A stretch of 64,000 nt of DNA, taken from assembly GCA_014802435.1 (NCBI GenBank), contig JAAVCG010000031.1:55849-119848 (forward strand), given 5' to 3'. Source of the stretch: Bacteroides sp. Lineage in GTDB: Bacteria > Bacteroidota > Bacteroidia > Bacteroidales > Muribaculaceae. Below, one piece after another: positions 42,060 to 49,725 of this stretch. Under the pieces are notes generated by a model, which saw nothing but the letters and a program-made list of their open reading frames with translations, was not told where the DNA came from and ran no database searches. The position numbers and the translations under genes were made by a program. Within the stretch, counting starts at the first letter, position 1. Every line of letters starts with the position of its first letter.

Positions 42060-43252
42060 TTGACGATTTTAAAACCGGCCTCCTTGAGTGCCTTTTTGAT
42101 TTCGGCGATATGTTCGTGGTTACGAGTTTCAATCTCGACATGGAGCATGCAGGCGTTGACGTCGGTATCCTCGGCGTTACGTTCATGGACCACTGAGACA
42201 ACGTTGCCTCCGCGTTCGGCGATGATGTTGAGCACACCGCTGAGCTGTCCGGGCTTATCGGGGAGGTCAATGATCAGAGAGCAGTCACGTCCGCTCTTGA
42301 CGAGACCGCGGCGCACTGCGCGGTTATGGGCCGTAACGTCAATGTTACCACCGGAAACGACGCAGACAACGTTTTTGCCCTTGATGGGCACCTTATTGAA
42401 CATAGCGGCGGCCACGCTGACAGCGCCGGCTCCTTCGCTGACGAGCTTTTTCTGCTCCATGAGGGTCAGAATAGCTGCGGCAATTTCGTCTTCGCTGACG
42501 GTTACGATTTCGTCAACGTATTGGCTGATAAGGTTGAAGGTGTTTTCACCGGGTTCCTTTACGGCGATGCCGTCAGCAATGGTTTTGACGGAGTCAAGAT
42601 GAACGCGCTTGCCTTCCTTGATTGAGTTATACATTGAGGGAGCGCCTTCAGACTGCACGCCATAGACCTTCACGTCAGGGCGCAGAGACTTGATGGCAAA
42701 AGCTACACCGGCAATGAGGCCGCCGCCACCGATGGGGACGATTACGGCTTCCACTTCGGGGTAATCCTCAATGATTTCCAGTCCGATTGTTCCCTGACCG
42801 GCAATAACTTTTTCATCATCAAAGGGGTGGACAAAGGTGTAGCCCTTTTCTTCTTTGAGCTCGACGGCCTTTGCATAGGCATCATCATAAACGCCGGGCA
42901 CGAGGCAAACTTCAGCGCCATAGCCCTTGGTGGCTTCCACCTTGCTGATGGGGGCACCGGCGGGGAGGCAGATGATTGATTTGATGCCGTTGCGGGAAGC
43001 GCCGAGGGCAACACCCTGGGCATGGTTACCTGCGGAGCAGGCAATTACGCCGCGAGATTTTTCTTCTTCAGAGAGTTGCGAAATCTTGTAGTAAGCGCCG
43101 CGCAGCTTAAAGGAGCCGGTGTTTTGCAGGTTCTCGCATTTCAGATGCACTTTAGCCTCCGGATTGATGCGGGAGGCAAACATAATCGGGGTGCGGCGGG
43201 CAACGCCCTTCAGCACACGCGAAGCTTTGAAGACTTCACTAAGTTCAAGCAT
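42056..43252 (-). CDS. ilvA: threonine ammonia-lyase (IlvA) with ACT domain
   Basis: 398 residues converting threonine to 2-oxobutyrate, the first step to isoleucine. The PLP lysine is K49 in TGSFKLRGAY; IACSAGNHAQGVA and the phosphate loop PIGGGGLIAGV follow. The C-terminal 75 residues are a single ACT domain (SLIIDLPDKPGQLSGVLNII), as in the short IlvA/TdcB-type enzymes. First gene of the long leftward operon. Confidence 0.94.
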   Translation of the reverse strand: MLELSEVFKASRVLKGVARRTPIMFASRINPEAKVHLKCENLQNTGSFKLRGAYYKISQLSEEEKSRGVIACSAGNHAQGVALGASRNGIKSIICLPAGAPISKVEATKGYGAEVCLVPGVYDDAYAKAVELKEEKGYTFVHPFDDEKVIAGQGTIGLEIIEDYPEVEAVIVPIGGGGLIAGVAFAIKSLRPDVKVYGVQSEGAPSMYNSIKEGKRVHLDSVKTIADGIAVKEPGENTFNLISQYVDEIVTVSEDEIAAAILTLMEQKKLVSEGAGAVSVAAAMFNKVPIKGKNVVCVVSGGNIDVTAHNRAVRRGLVKSGRDCSLIIDLPDKPGQLSGVLNIIAERGGNVVSVVHERNAEDTDVNACMLHVEIETRNHEHIAEIKKALKEAGFKIVK

Positions 43253-43292
43253 AACAAACTGTTTTGAATGAATGGATATTATTTTAACACTG

Positions 43293-43324
43293 CAAATTTA
43301 CTAAAACATAGTGGAAATTGCAAA
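43293..43324 (-). promoter_or_regulatory. promoter of the ilvA-nanE operon
   Basis: Minus-strand TTTG (43321-43324), 20-bp spacer, TAAATTTG (43293-43300). It is the only clear promoter seen for the nine-gene run down to 34502. Confidence 0.75.
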
Positions 43325-43327
43325 TTT

Positions 43328-43358
43328 TTTGTGATTTGGCGAAAAAATGTTATCTTTG
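43328..43358 (+). promoter_or_regulatory. promoter of the 43391 secreted-protein gene
   Basis: TTTG (43328-43331), 19-bp spacer, TATCTTTG (43351-43358); ATG at 43391. Its -33 box adjoins that of the divergent ilvA promoter. Confidence 0.7.
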
Positions 43359-43390
43359 CAGGTGATTAGTTAACATTAAATCATCAAATT

Positions 43391-44239
43391 ATGAAAAAAC
43401 ATCTGATTCTTTCGCTCGTGATTGCTTTCGCCGGCAGTCTGATTAATTGCATGGCTTCCGAACCGAATTACCCGCGCGAGTATGACGGGCAGATTAACAC
43501 GTTCGTTATCAATAACGCACAGTTGACCCCTGAGCTTGCGGAGAAGTTTAATTTCATTATGGTGGGCGATTTTTCCATGACTTCGCAGCCTGATTCTTAT
43601 TATTCAGCAGGGATTTTACCCGGCATCGGAGTCATCATTGCTGCTGATAACGCTCTTGTCAAGGCTCTTTTTCCTGATGCGAAGTCTTTTGAGATGAATG
43701 GAAAGGCCGCCACCGAGGAGGAATTTTACTCCGTTCCCGGTCAGAAGCTGGCCTCCGTGAAATTTGAAGACGGAGTTTTGAAGGCCCGCACCCTTGATAG
43801 TATCAGAGATCCTAAGGTTTATAAGGACTTGGCAAAGAAGGAATGGGAGGTATGGTTTTATGAAACCGAGAATACTCCGCTTCCCGGCGAGATTGCTTTG
43901 AATGATCCGGCGACATACTTTGAGAATCCTAACACGATAGTTACTCTGGATTACGTCATAACCAGCCCGGCAAAGGTTAAGGAGAAGCAGGCTGACGTTA
44001 AAGGCTATGTCCTGAGAATGGTGGGCTTGAACCCGCAAATCTATGCGCTGACTAATGCGCGCGACCTGGAATATTTCATCACTTGTGGCGGTGAACGTCA
44101 AAAGGCTGATGTTTCAGCTATCGGAGGACCGTTGACAGTAAAAAATATAGCGGCTTACTTCCATCGCCCGATTGAGGATATTTTCCTCATCAAAACCGAC
44201 GGCAAAACTGTCGAAACCATTTTTAAAGAAAAAGAGTAA
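43391..44239 (+). CDS. secreted hypothetical protein
   Basis: 282 residues with an N-terminal signal (MKKHLILSLVIAFAGSLINC); the Cys at 20 could be lipidated, though SLINC is a poor lipobox. The rest is mixed alpha/beta (NAQLTPELAEKFNFIMVGDF, TIVTLDYVITSPAKVKEKQ) and includes two TonB-plug-like or carboxypeptidase-like segments in outline only. I do not recognise it. Monocistronic, with promoter and terminator. Confidence 0.72.
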   Translation: MKKHLILSLVIAFAGSLINCMASEPNYPREYDGQINTFVINNAQLTPELAEKFNFIMVGDFSMTSQPDSYYSAGILPGIGVIIAADNALVKALFPDAKSFEMNGKAATEEEFYSVPGQKLASVKFEDGVLKARTLDSIRDPKVYKDLAKKEWEVWFYETENTPLPGEIALNDPATYFENPNTIVTLDYVITSPAKVKEKQADVKGYVLRMVGLNPQIYALTNARDLEYFITCGGERQKADVSAIGGPLTVKNIAAYFHRPIEDIFLIKTDGKTVETIFKEKE

Positions 44240-44270
44240 TTAAGGCTTAAAGGGCCGCTCGGATTTTTAG

Positions 44271-44325
44271 CCGCTCACTGCGTTCGCTGAACTGCTTTTG
44301 CGGGCGGGGTGAGCGGTTTTGTTTT
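44271..44325 (+). terminator. terminator containing dispersed repeat copy 2
   Basis: CCGCTCAC (44271-44278) pairs with GTGAGCGG (44309-44316), followed by TTTTGTTTT. The left arm and loop (44271-44294) are the second copy of the CGCTCACTGCGTTCGCT repeat. Confidence 0.75.
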
Positions 44326-46960
44326 AGTACCAGTCGATGGCGTCGTTGTAGGATGAGCGTTTGTCGTATTTTAGGTCGGAGAGGAGTGAGGATTTGACGG
44401 CAATGTGGAAGTTATAGCTCTTGTATGGGCCGAGGGGGACAAAGCTGGCTGTCATCGTGAAGCAGTGGAGGTCACGGCTGATGTTGCAGTTCATATAGGC
44501 TATCTTCTTGAGGTCAAAGTTATAAGAGGCGGAGAAGGAGAAGTTCCAGTTGGGGGTGGGGTTTATGCTTCCGCTGAAGCTGAGGTTCTGAGTCCACTTT
44601 CCGTCATATTCCATCTTCTTTTTGTTAAATTTTCCGTAGCCATATGATACGGAGTAGCTGACGTTAAGGTTCCAGGGGAATTGCCAGTGGAGATATCCGT
44701 CGGGGTCAAATTCTCCGGCGGATGTTTTCTTTTTGTCTGATTTTTTGTCAGAGCCGTCGGATGAAGATGAATCGTCTGATTTTCTTTTTCTGCCGAAGAG
44801 CTTTTTGAAGGTGTCGTTATTGAAGTTATAGCTGAAGCTCGTTCCGGTAGAAGAGAGTCGGCCCCAACCTTTGCCGGAGGTCAGGCGGAGGGTGTTGGAG
44901 CGATAGGGTGTGCCGTACTGGTTGAGTTTGTAGGTGTAGACGTCCCAAACGGCGGAGAGGTTGAGGTTGAATCCCTTTGTTATTCGCAGGAGGATGGATG
45001 TATTGAGGTTTGACCAGTTGAGCGAGTCGGCGGCAAAGTTATAGCTTTGGCTGAGCGAGAGGTTTTCAATCAGTGAGATTTTTCGTTCACCGGTAGAGTC
45101 ATTGTCGCTCTTGACTTTCATTTCAAGGTTGTTGGATAGGGAGAAATTGACAGTTCCCTGTTTTCCGGTCGAGGCGGAGCCGTAAGGACCGTTTTGGAAG
45201 TATGAGTATTGGCGGCGTTGGAGCTGCCCGTTGTTGTCAGTGTATTGGTATTCACCGTAGTAGCCCCAGAAGGGGGTGCCGAAGTCGGGGGCTCCGGAGA
45301 GTGAGATTGTCGGGGTCATCACATGGCGAATCATCTTGATTTTCTTCCCGAAGATGCCCAGAGGCTGCCAGAAACCATAGAGTTTGGTTGAAACGCCGAT
45401 AGATGCGGAGAAGTCAAAGACGTTGTAGAAGTTATATGTGGTGTCGGCCACTTCGGCGGCAGCGTTTGGGTCCCATTGACGGCGCACTTTCTGGAAGTAC
45501 ATTCGGTCAGTCAACTGGACGCTGGGGGTGATGTTGATGTATTTCAGCAGCTGGAAAGTGGCGGAAATGGGGACAGAGTGGCGCAGGCCGTTTTTCCAGT
45601 CCTTGACGATTGATTTTTTGAAAAATTCGTTTTGTTTTGCCGTCAGGGAGTTTTGGAGCTGTCCGGAATAGGATAGTTTGATTTTTTCATACCATTTTTC
45701 AGCGCCAACGGGCCGTTTCCGCTTGAACGGGGCGGTTTGAGCCATTGTGACTGTCAGATTTGGGAAAGAGACATTGAGCATCTCGTCAGATGAGCGCTGA
45801 GTGATGTTCATTGACGTTGACAGGGACCATTTGGTTCCGGGGAACCGATAGGTCATGTTGACGGTCGAACTCTTGGTGTTCTCCGTGAAATTGTTTGAAT
45901 AATAGGAAGCTACGTCTTTTCGGGAGTATCCGCTTGTTGCGAAGTTGACGGAGGCCGAGAATGTCATGTTAGGGTTGAACTTGGAGTCTTGCTGATGATT
46001 CCAGATGACCTGAAAGTTAGTGGCCTTGGAATAGTCGGGGGAGCCTTTTTCGCCGTCGACAGTGCGGAGATAGCTGACGGAGACATTGCCGGCATATTTA
46101 TATCGCTTGACATAGGCTGAGCGGGCGTTGATTCCCCATGTTCCTTTGGTGTAAAGCTGTCCGGTCAGTGCGAGGTCAACATTGTCATTGATAGCGAAAT
46201 AGTAACCGCCGTTTGAGAGGTAGAATCCCCGGCGGTAATCATCGCCGACGGTGGGGAAAATTATGCCTGAGGAATATTTTTTAGTAAAGGGGAAGTAGCC
46301 GAAGGGCACAGCGATAGGGAGCGGGAGTCCGGCTAAGACCATGTAGGCGGGTCCGGTTACGATGTTGCTTCCGGGTTTTACTTTACCCTTGGTGATTTGG
46401 AGGTGGAAGTGAGGGTGTTCGTGGTCATCACAGGTGGTGTAACGGCCGTCTTTAATGTAAAATTCGCCGTTTTCAATTCTCTTTGCTTGTCCGCCGGTAA
46501 GATAGCCTTCGCCTTGCTGAGTGATTACGTTAGTGATGTATCCTCGCTCGGTTTTGAAGTTATAACTCATTGATTCAGAGTCATAAGATTCGCCGCCTTG
46601 GGAGAAGTTTGGAGTTCCTTTCCTGACTCCTAAAGAGTCCGTCACCCCTGAAGCATTGACATTACTGGTTTTGAGGTCGAGGTCAATGTTTTCAGCCGTC
46701 AGCTGAAGGTCGCCGTAGGTCACCTTGCTGTTGCCATACATGTAAGAATGGTTGCGGCCGATGACAATCATAGAGTCGGAGGAGGTGAAATTTACAGTGT
46801 TGTCAAGGTCAACTTTATCGCGGATAATGCGTTTTTTGGGGCCTGCCGGAACCGAATCAGCCTGCTGGGGAGCGACCGAAATAGAGTCAACCGGCTCGGA
46901 CGCGAACCCGAGCAGGCAAGTCATTATGCTGATTATAAGATATATAAATCGTCGACTCAC
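44324..46960 (-). CDS. lptD: LptD/OstA-like outer-membrane LPS assembly protein
   Basis: 878 residues with a signal peptide, an N-terminal OstA/LptA-like region (MIVIGRNHSYMYGNSKVTYGDLQLTAENIDLDL) and a very long beta-barrel part with alternating aromatic strands, ending DAIDWY. Family traits are PFGYFPFTKKYSSGIIFPTVGDDYRRGFYL and CDDHEHPHFHL. It would insert LPS in the outer leaflet with LptE. A Ser/Lys/Asp-rich low-complexity loop lies near residues 720-745. The usual LptD Cys pairs are not obvious. Confidence 0.85.
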   Translation of the reverse strand: MSRRFIYLIISIMTCLLGFASEPVDSISVAPQQADSVPAGPKKRIIRDKVDLDNTVNFTSSDSMIVIGRNHSYMYGNSKVTYGDLQLTAENIDLDLKTSNVNASGVTDSLGVRKGTPNFSQGGESYDSESMSYNFKTERGYITNVITQQGEGYLTGGQAKRIENGEFYIKDGRYTTCDDHEHPHFHLQITKGKVKPGSNIVTGPAYMVLAGLPLPIAVPFGYFPFTKKYSSGIIFPTVGDDYRRGFYLSNGGYYFAINDNVDLALTGQLYTKGTWGINARSAYVKRYKYAGNVSVSYLRTVDGEKGSPDYSKATNFQVIWNHQQDSKFNPNMTFSASVNFATSGYSRKDVASYYSNNFTENTKSSTVNMTYRFPGTKWSLSTSMNITQRSSDEMLNVSFPNLTVTMAQTAPFKRKRPVGAEKWYEKIKLSYSGQLQNSLTAKQNEFFKKSIVKDWKNGLRHSVPISATFQLLKYINITPSVQLTDRMYFQKVRRQWDPNAAAEVADTTYNFYNVFDFSASIGVSTKLYGFWQPLGIFGKKIKMIRHVMTPTISLSGAPDFGTPFWGYYGEYQYTDNNGQLQRRQYSYFQNGPYGSASTGKQGTVNFSLSNNLEMKVKSDNDSTGERKISLIENLSLSQSYNFAADSLNWSNLNTSILLRITKGFNLNLSAVWDVYTYKLNQYGTPYRSNTLRLTSGKGWGRLSSTGTSFSYNFNNDTFKKLFGRKRKSDDSSSSDGSDKKSDKKKTSAGEFDPDGYLHWQFPWNLNVSYSVSYGYGKFNKKKMEYDGKWTQNLSFSGSINPTPNWNFSFSASYNFDLKKIAYMNCNISRDLHCFTMTASFVPLGPYKSYNFHIAVKSSLLSDLKYDKRSSYNDAIDWY

Positions 46961-46987
46961 GACTCTATTTCATTTGAAAAACACCCG

Positions 46988-47061
46988 CAAAGTTACAAAT
47001 AATATTTGAGAAAATCAAGCCATCATTTGATTGAATATTATGAAAAAAATCATTATCTTTG
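46988..47061. promoter_or_regulatory. divergent promoters of lptD and the 47066 gene
   Basis: Minus strand: CTTG (47016-47019), 20-bp spacer, TAACTTTG (46988-46995). Plus strand: ATTG (47030-47033), 20-bp spacer, TATCTTTG (47054-47061), ending only 4 nt before the ATG at 47066. Confidence 0.6.
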
Positions 47062-47065
47062 CCAA

Positions 47066-47617
47066 ATGAAAGAAGCTCAATTAACGCCAATCAGCATTGT
47101 TCGCACCCTGGATAATTGCTATCCGGGAAGCCGCGCCGTTCTTGACAGCATTACCGAGGAGTTGAATCCGCGCCTTCAGGCGGAGTTGCTTCCGGGGAAA
47201 TATGGTGATGACCTGCTGCGGCAAATTGAAATCAACACCGCAATGAGTTTTTATGACGACTTCCATTGCAAGACGAATTATATTATTCCGGATGAGGGGG
47301 TAAAGCTGCGCAGTTCAGAATACTATGGAGCGTTGCTGGAAATGTTTACCGAGGAGGAGATTGAACGCGAGGGCCTATATCTGAGGCCGCGATGGCAGAT
47401 TGGCCCCTTGAATAAGCGCACGGGGCTAATTTACGTCACCATAGTGTTTGAAAAATCATTCAGCTTTCTGCCACCGAAGGAGCAAAAGCGGTTAATGAAA
47501 GATTATTTCATGACGGCTGTCAGGCGGATTGCCGTGCGCAAAAAGGGCCTTAACTATAACTTCTCCTTGCTGATGGAGGATTTTGAGCGGGTGTTGGACT
47601 GGTGGGTGGCGATTTAG
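47066..47617 (+). CDS. conserved hypothetical protein
   Basis: 183 residues, soluble, mixed alpha/beta with a basic C-terminal helix region (KEQKRLMKDYFMTAVRRIAVRKKG). Family not recognised. The start at 47066 follows the -7 box after 4 nt, and the next in-frame Met is about 59 codons downstream, so the message is probably leaderless; an upstream start at 47006 would precede the promoter. Its stop codon lies in the left inverted arm of the element at 47614. Confidence 0.72.
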   Translation: MKEAQLTPISIVRTLDNCYPGSRAVLDSITEELNPRLQAELLPGKYGDDLLRQIEINTAMSFYDDFHCKTNYIIPDEGVKLRSSEYYGALLEMFTEEEIEREGLYLRPRWQIGPLNKRTGLIYVTIVFEKSFSFLPPKEQKRLMKDYFMTAVRRIAVRKKGLNYNFSLLMEDFERVLDWWVAI

Positions 47618-48035
47618 ACCCCGTTCCCCAATATTTGTTAAAGCTGAGGCCGCATATCTCCGAGTGATTTTTGTGATGGAACGAAGGAGCGATGGGGTTC
47701 CATCGTGACTGAGCGACAACACAAAAAGCACCGAAGAGATGCGATGGTAAGCTAACTTTTTTACATCACAACACAATAAAGTGTGCCCAAATAGACTGTT
47801 GAAGGCAGATAATGGCTACCGTGGCCCATTGATAAAAAACTTGAGGGGGGAAACTGAATGTGAAATTAGAGAGTGTATGAAATCAAATTAGTTACTATCG
47901 CCTCGGCCAATCGTCACGCATCTGCGTCCGCTTGTTTCGGTCACGATGGAACCCCATCGCTCCCTCACTGCGCGAACACAGCTGCATAACGCTTGACCGC
48001 CTCAGCTTTAACAAATATTGGGGAACGGGGTCTAA
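47614..48035. mobile_element. MITE-like element with interrupted 96-bp inverted arms
   Basis: Arms 47614-47709 and 47940-48035. The outer 37 bp (47614-47650 / 47999-48035, starting TTAGACCCCGTTCCCC) are perfectly inverted, as are the inner 24 bp (47686-47709 / 47940-47963, containing CGATGG-GGTT-CCATCG); the 35 bp between are unrelated but of equal length in both arms. The 230-bp centre has no credible ORF. TA dinucleotides at both tips (47615-47616, 48033-48034) would suit a TA-targeting (IS630/Tc1-like) mobiliser. It sits between convergent genes, including both stop regions. Confidence 0.7.
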
Positions 48036-48038
48036 GTC

Positions 48039-48815
48039 TTATCTGACGCAGAAGGCAATATGGTCCGGGCGGTCAGGTGTGCCCATGGGTAGCAGCAGGG
48101 AAGTGGAAAGGGTTTTCAGCTGAGACGCATCGCTGATGTTCTGCTCGCAAATTTCGCGTAGCAGGTGTCCGCGCAGGGTCTTGAGCCGCCCGGCATGAGG
48201 AGTGGTGAACTTTCCGCCCTCTTTCAATTCCTTTATGTCAACAGTGAGAACCTCCGCATGGGGTTTGACCTCCTTCCAGTCAACGCATTTTGCGGCATCG
48301 GCGGGCAGGAGGTTAAGCACGGAGCCTGTTTTGCTTTCCTGAATCTCGCGGATGAGGTTTAGAGTAACCGTTTCGCGCCAAAAAGAATAGAGGCTGTTGC
48401 CGTCGGGCGAGAGAGGGGAAGTGTAATCCATGCGGTAGGCCTTGATTATATCGTCGGGTCTGAGCCAGCCATAGAGCGAGGAGATTATTCTCAGATGCTG
48501 ATTAAGATAATCACCGGCCTGAGAGGATAGCGACGCAACGTCAAGAGCCTTGAAAACGACTCCGGTAAAGGCCTGAATGGCGGCTTGGCCAACGCCCTTG
48601 TAAGGGAAGTCGACCGCCAGCATATGGAGTTTGGTGGCCATGGCGAAACTCAGGTGGGTCAGGTCAGTCAGCTCGCGGGGCGTTATGCCGGCAATGCGGT
48701 CCATGATGGCTGCGGCTTTTTCTTCGTCAGCGGGGCGATGTCTATTGTATAATTTAGGAGACACAGCCTGATTGCAGGCCGTCATGGTTTTGGATTCAGC
48801 AATAAGCGTCAGCAT
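48039..48815 (-). CDS. yaaA: peroxide stress protein YaaA
   Basis: 258 residues of the YaaA/DUF328 (UPF0246) family: MLTLIAESKTM at the N terminus, then FTGVVFKALD, LRIISSLYGWLRPDDIIKAYRMDY and NLLPADAAKCVD, all in family order. The E. coli member binds DNA and limits oxidative damage by lowering free iron. Length is typical. It is monocistronic, ending 3 nt from the MITE-like element. Confidence 0.93.
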   Translation of the reverse strand: MLTLIAESKTMTACNQAVSPKLYNRHRPADEEKAAAIMDRIAGITPRELTDLTHLSFAMATKLHMLAVDFPYKGVGQAAIQAFTGVVFKALDVASLSSQAGDYLNQHLRIISSLYGWLRPDDIIKAYRMDYTSPLSPDGNSLYSFWRETVTLNLIREIQESKTGSVLNLLPADAAKCVDWKEVKPHAEVLTVDIKELKEGGKFTTPHAGRLKTLRGHLLREICEQNISDASQLKTLSTSLLLPMGTPDRPDHIAFCVR

Positions 48816-48924
48816 GATTCGTTGTTATAATGATGATGTATAAAGATTGAACGTTTGAATTTCAGAATAAGTTCAACTTTTTTCGGTGGCCGATTGTTTT
48901 TAGGGTAAAAACACTATAAATAAG

Positions 48925-49674
48925 ATGGAAAAAACAGTAGAAACAACACTCTTAGACCGGCGCAGTATTCGTCGATATGAACGGGAGGCCATTTCAGAAG
49001 CCGACCTTGAATTCATCCGTGAAGCTATGAGGAATACTCCAACGAGTTATAACGGTCAGCAATACTCGGTTATTGAAGTCGCTGACCAGGAAATGAAGGA
49101 AAAACTGGAGGCTATAGTCGGCCAAAAGCAACTCAAGACCTGCAATCGCGCCTTTATTTTCCTTTCGGATTATAACAAGATAGCCGTAGCGGCTAAGGCT
49201 AAGGGCCTGGAGAATCCCGGATTTGAAAACACAGCCGACGGGCTCATCGTCGGGGTTGTTGATGCCTCACTGGCGATGATGAGCGCCATAGTTGCGGCAA
49301 ATTCCCGCGGGCTTGGCACCTGTCCCATCGGATATGCCCGCACGGCCAATCCCAAGGCCATTTCGGAGCTTTTAGGGCTGCCGGAAGGGGTTTTCGTTGT
49401 TTGCGCCCTCACCGTTGGAGTGCCGAGAGAAATGCCTGATTTGAAGCCGAAGCAGAGCGAAGACCTGCTGATTTTCAAGGACAAATACGGCACAGACAAT
49501 ATGGCTGAAAAACTCCTCAGCTATGACCGCGAATTTACGGAATATCACGCCAACCGCTCCGGAAACACCTCAGATGAAGACTGGATAGGAGAAATCCTCG
49601 GCTATTATCGCGAAGCAATGGGTTACAGTATGCTCGACTCGCTCAAAGAGCGGGGCTACGGCATGAAGAAGTAA
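48925..49674 (+). CDS. nitroreductase-family flavoprotein
   Basis: 249 residues of the NfsA/NfrA-like branch: RRSIRRYE with the Arg residues that bind FMN phosphate, TPTSYNGQQYSVI, and SRGLGTCPIGYARTNP-type region near 130. Likely an FMN-dependent NAD(P)H oxidoreductase of unknown acceptor. No consensus promoter was found in the 109-nt gap from yaaA. Confidence 0.9.
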   Translation: MEKTVETTLLDRRSIRRYEREAISEADLEFIREAMRNTPTSYNGQQYSVIEVADQEMKEKLEAIVGQKQLKTCNRAFIFLSDYNKIAVAAKAKGLENPGFENTADGLIVGVVDASLAMMSAIVAANSRGLGTCPIGYARTANPKAISELLGLPEGVFVVCALTVGVPREMPDLKPKQSEDLLIFKDKYGTDNMAEKLLSYDREFTEYHANRSGNTSDEDWIGEILGYYREAMGYSMLDSLKERGYGMKK

Positions 49675-49725
49675 TTAACAATCACAGTAATAGCGCTTTT
49701 TTAGCTGCATGGTTCTGTTTTGAGA

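Noticed and set aside
47932-48123. Plus-strand 63-codon frame in the MITE-like element
   Set aside because: It spans the right inverted arm and runs into the opposite strand of yaaA; no motif or promoter supports it.
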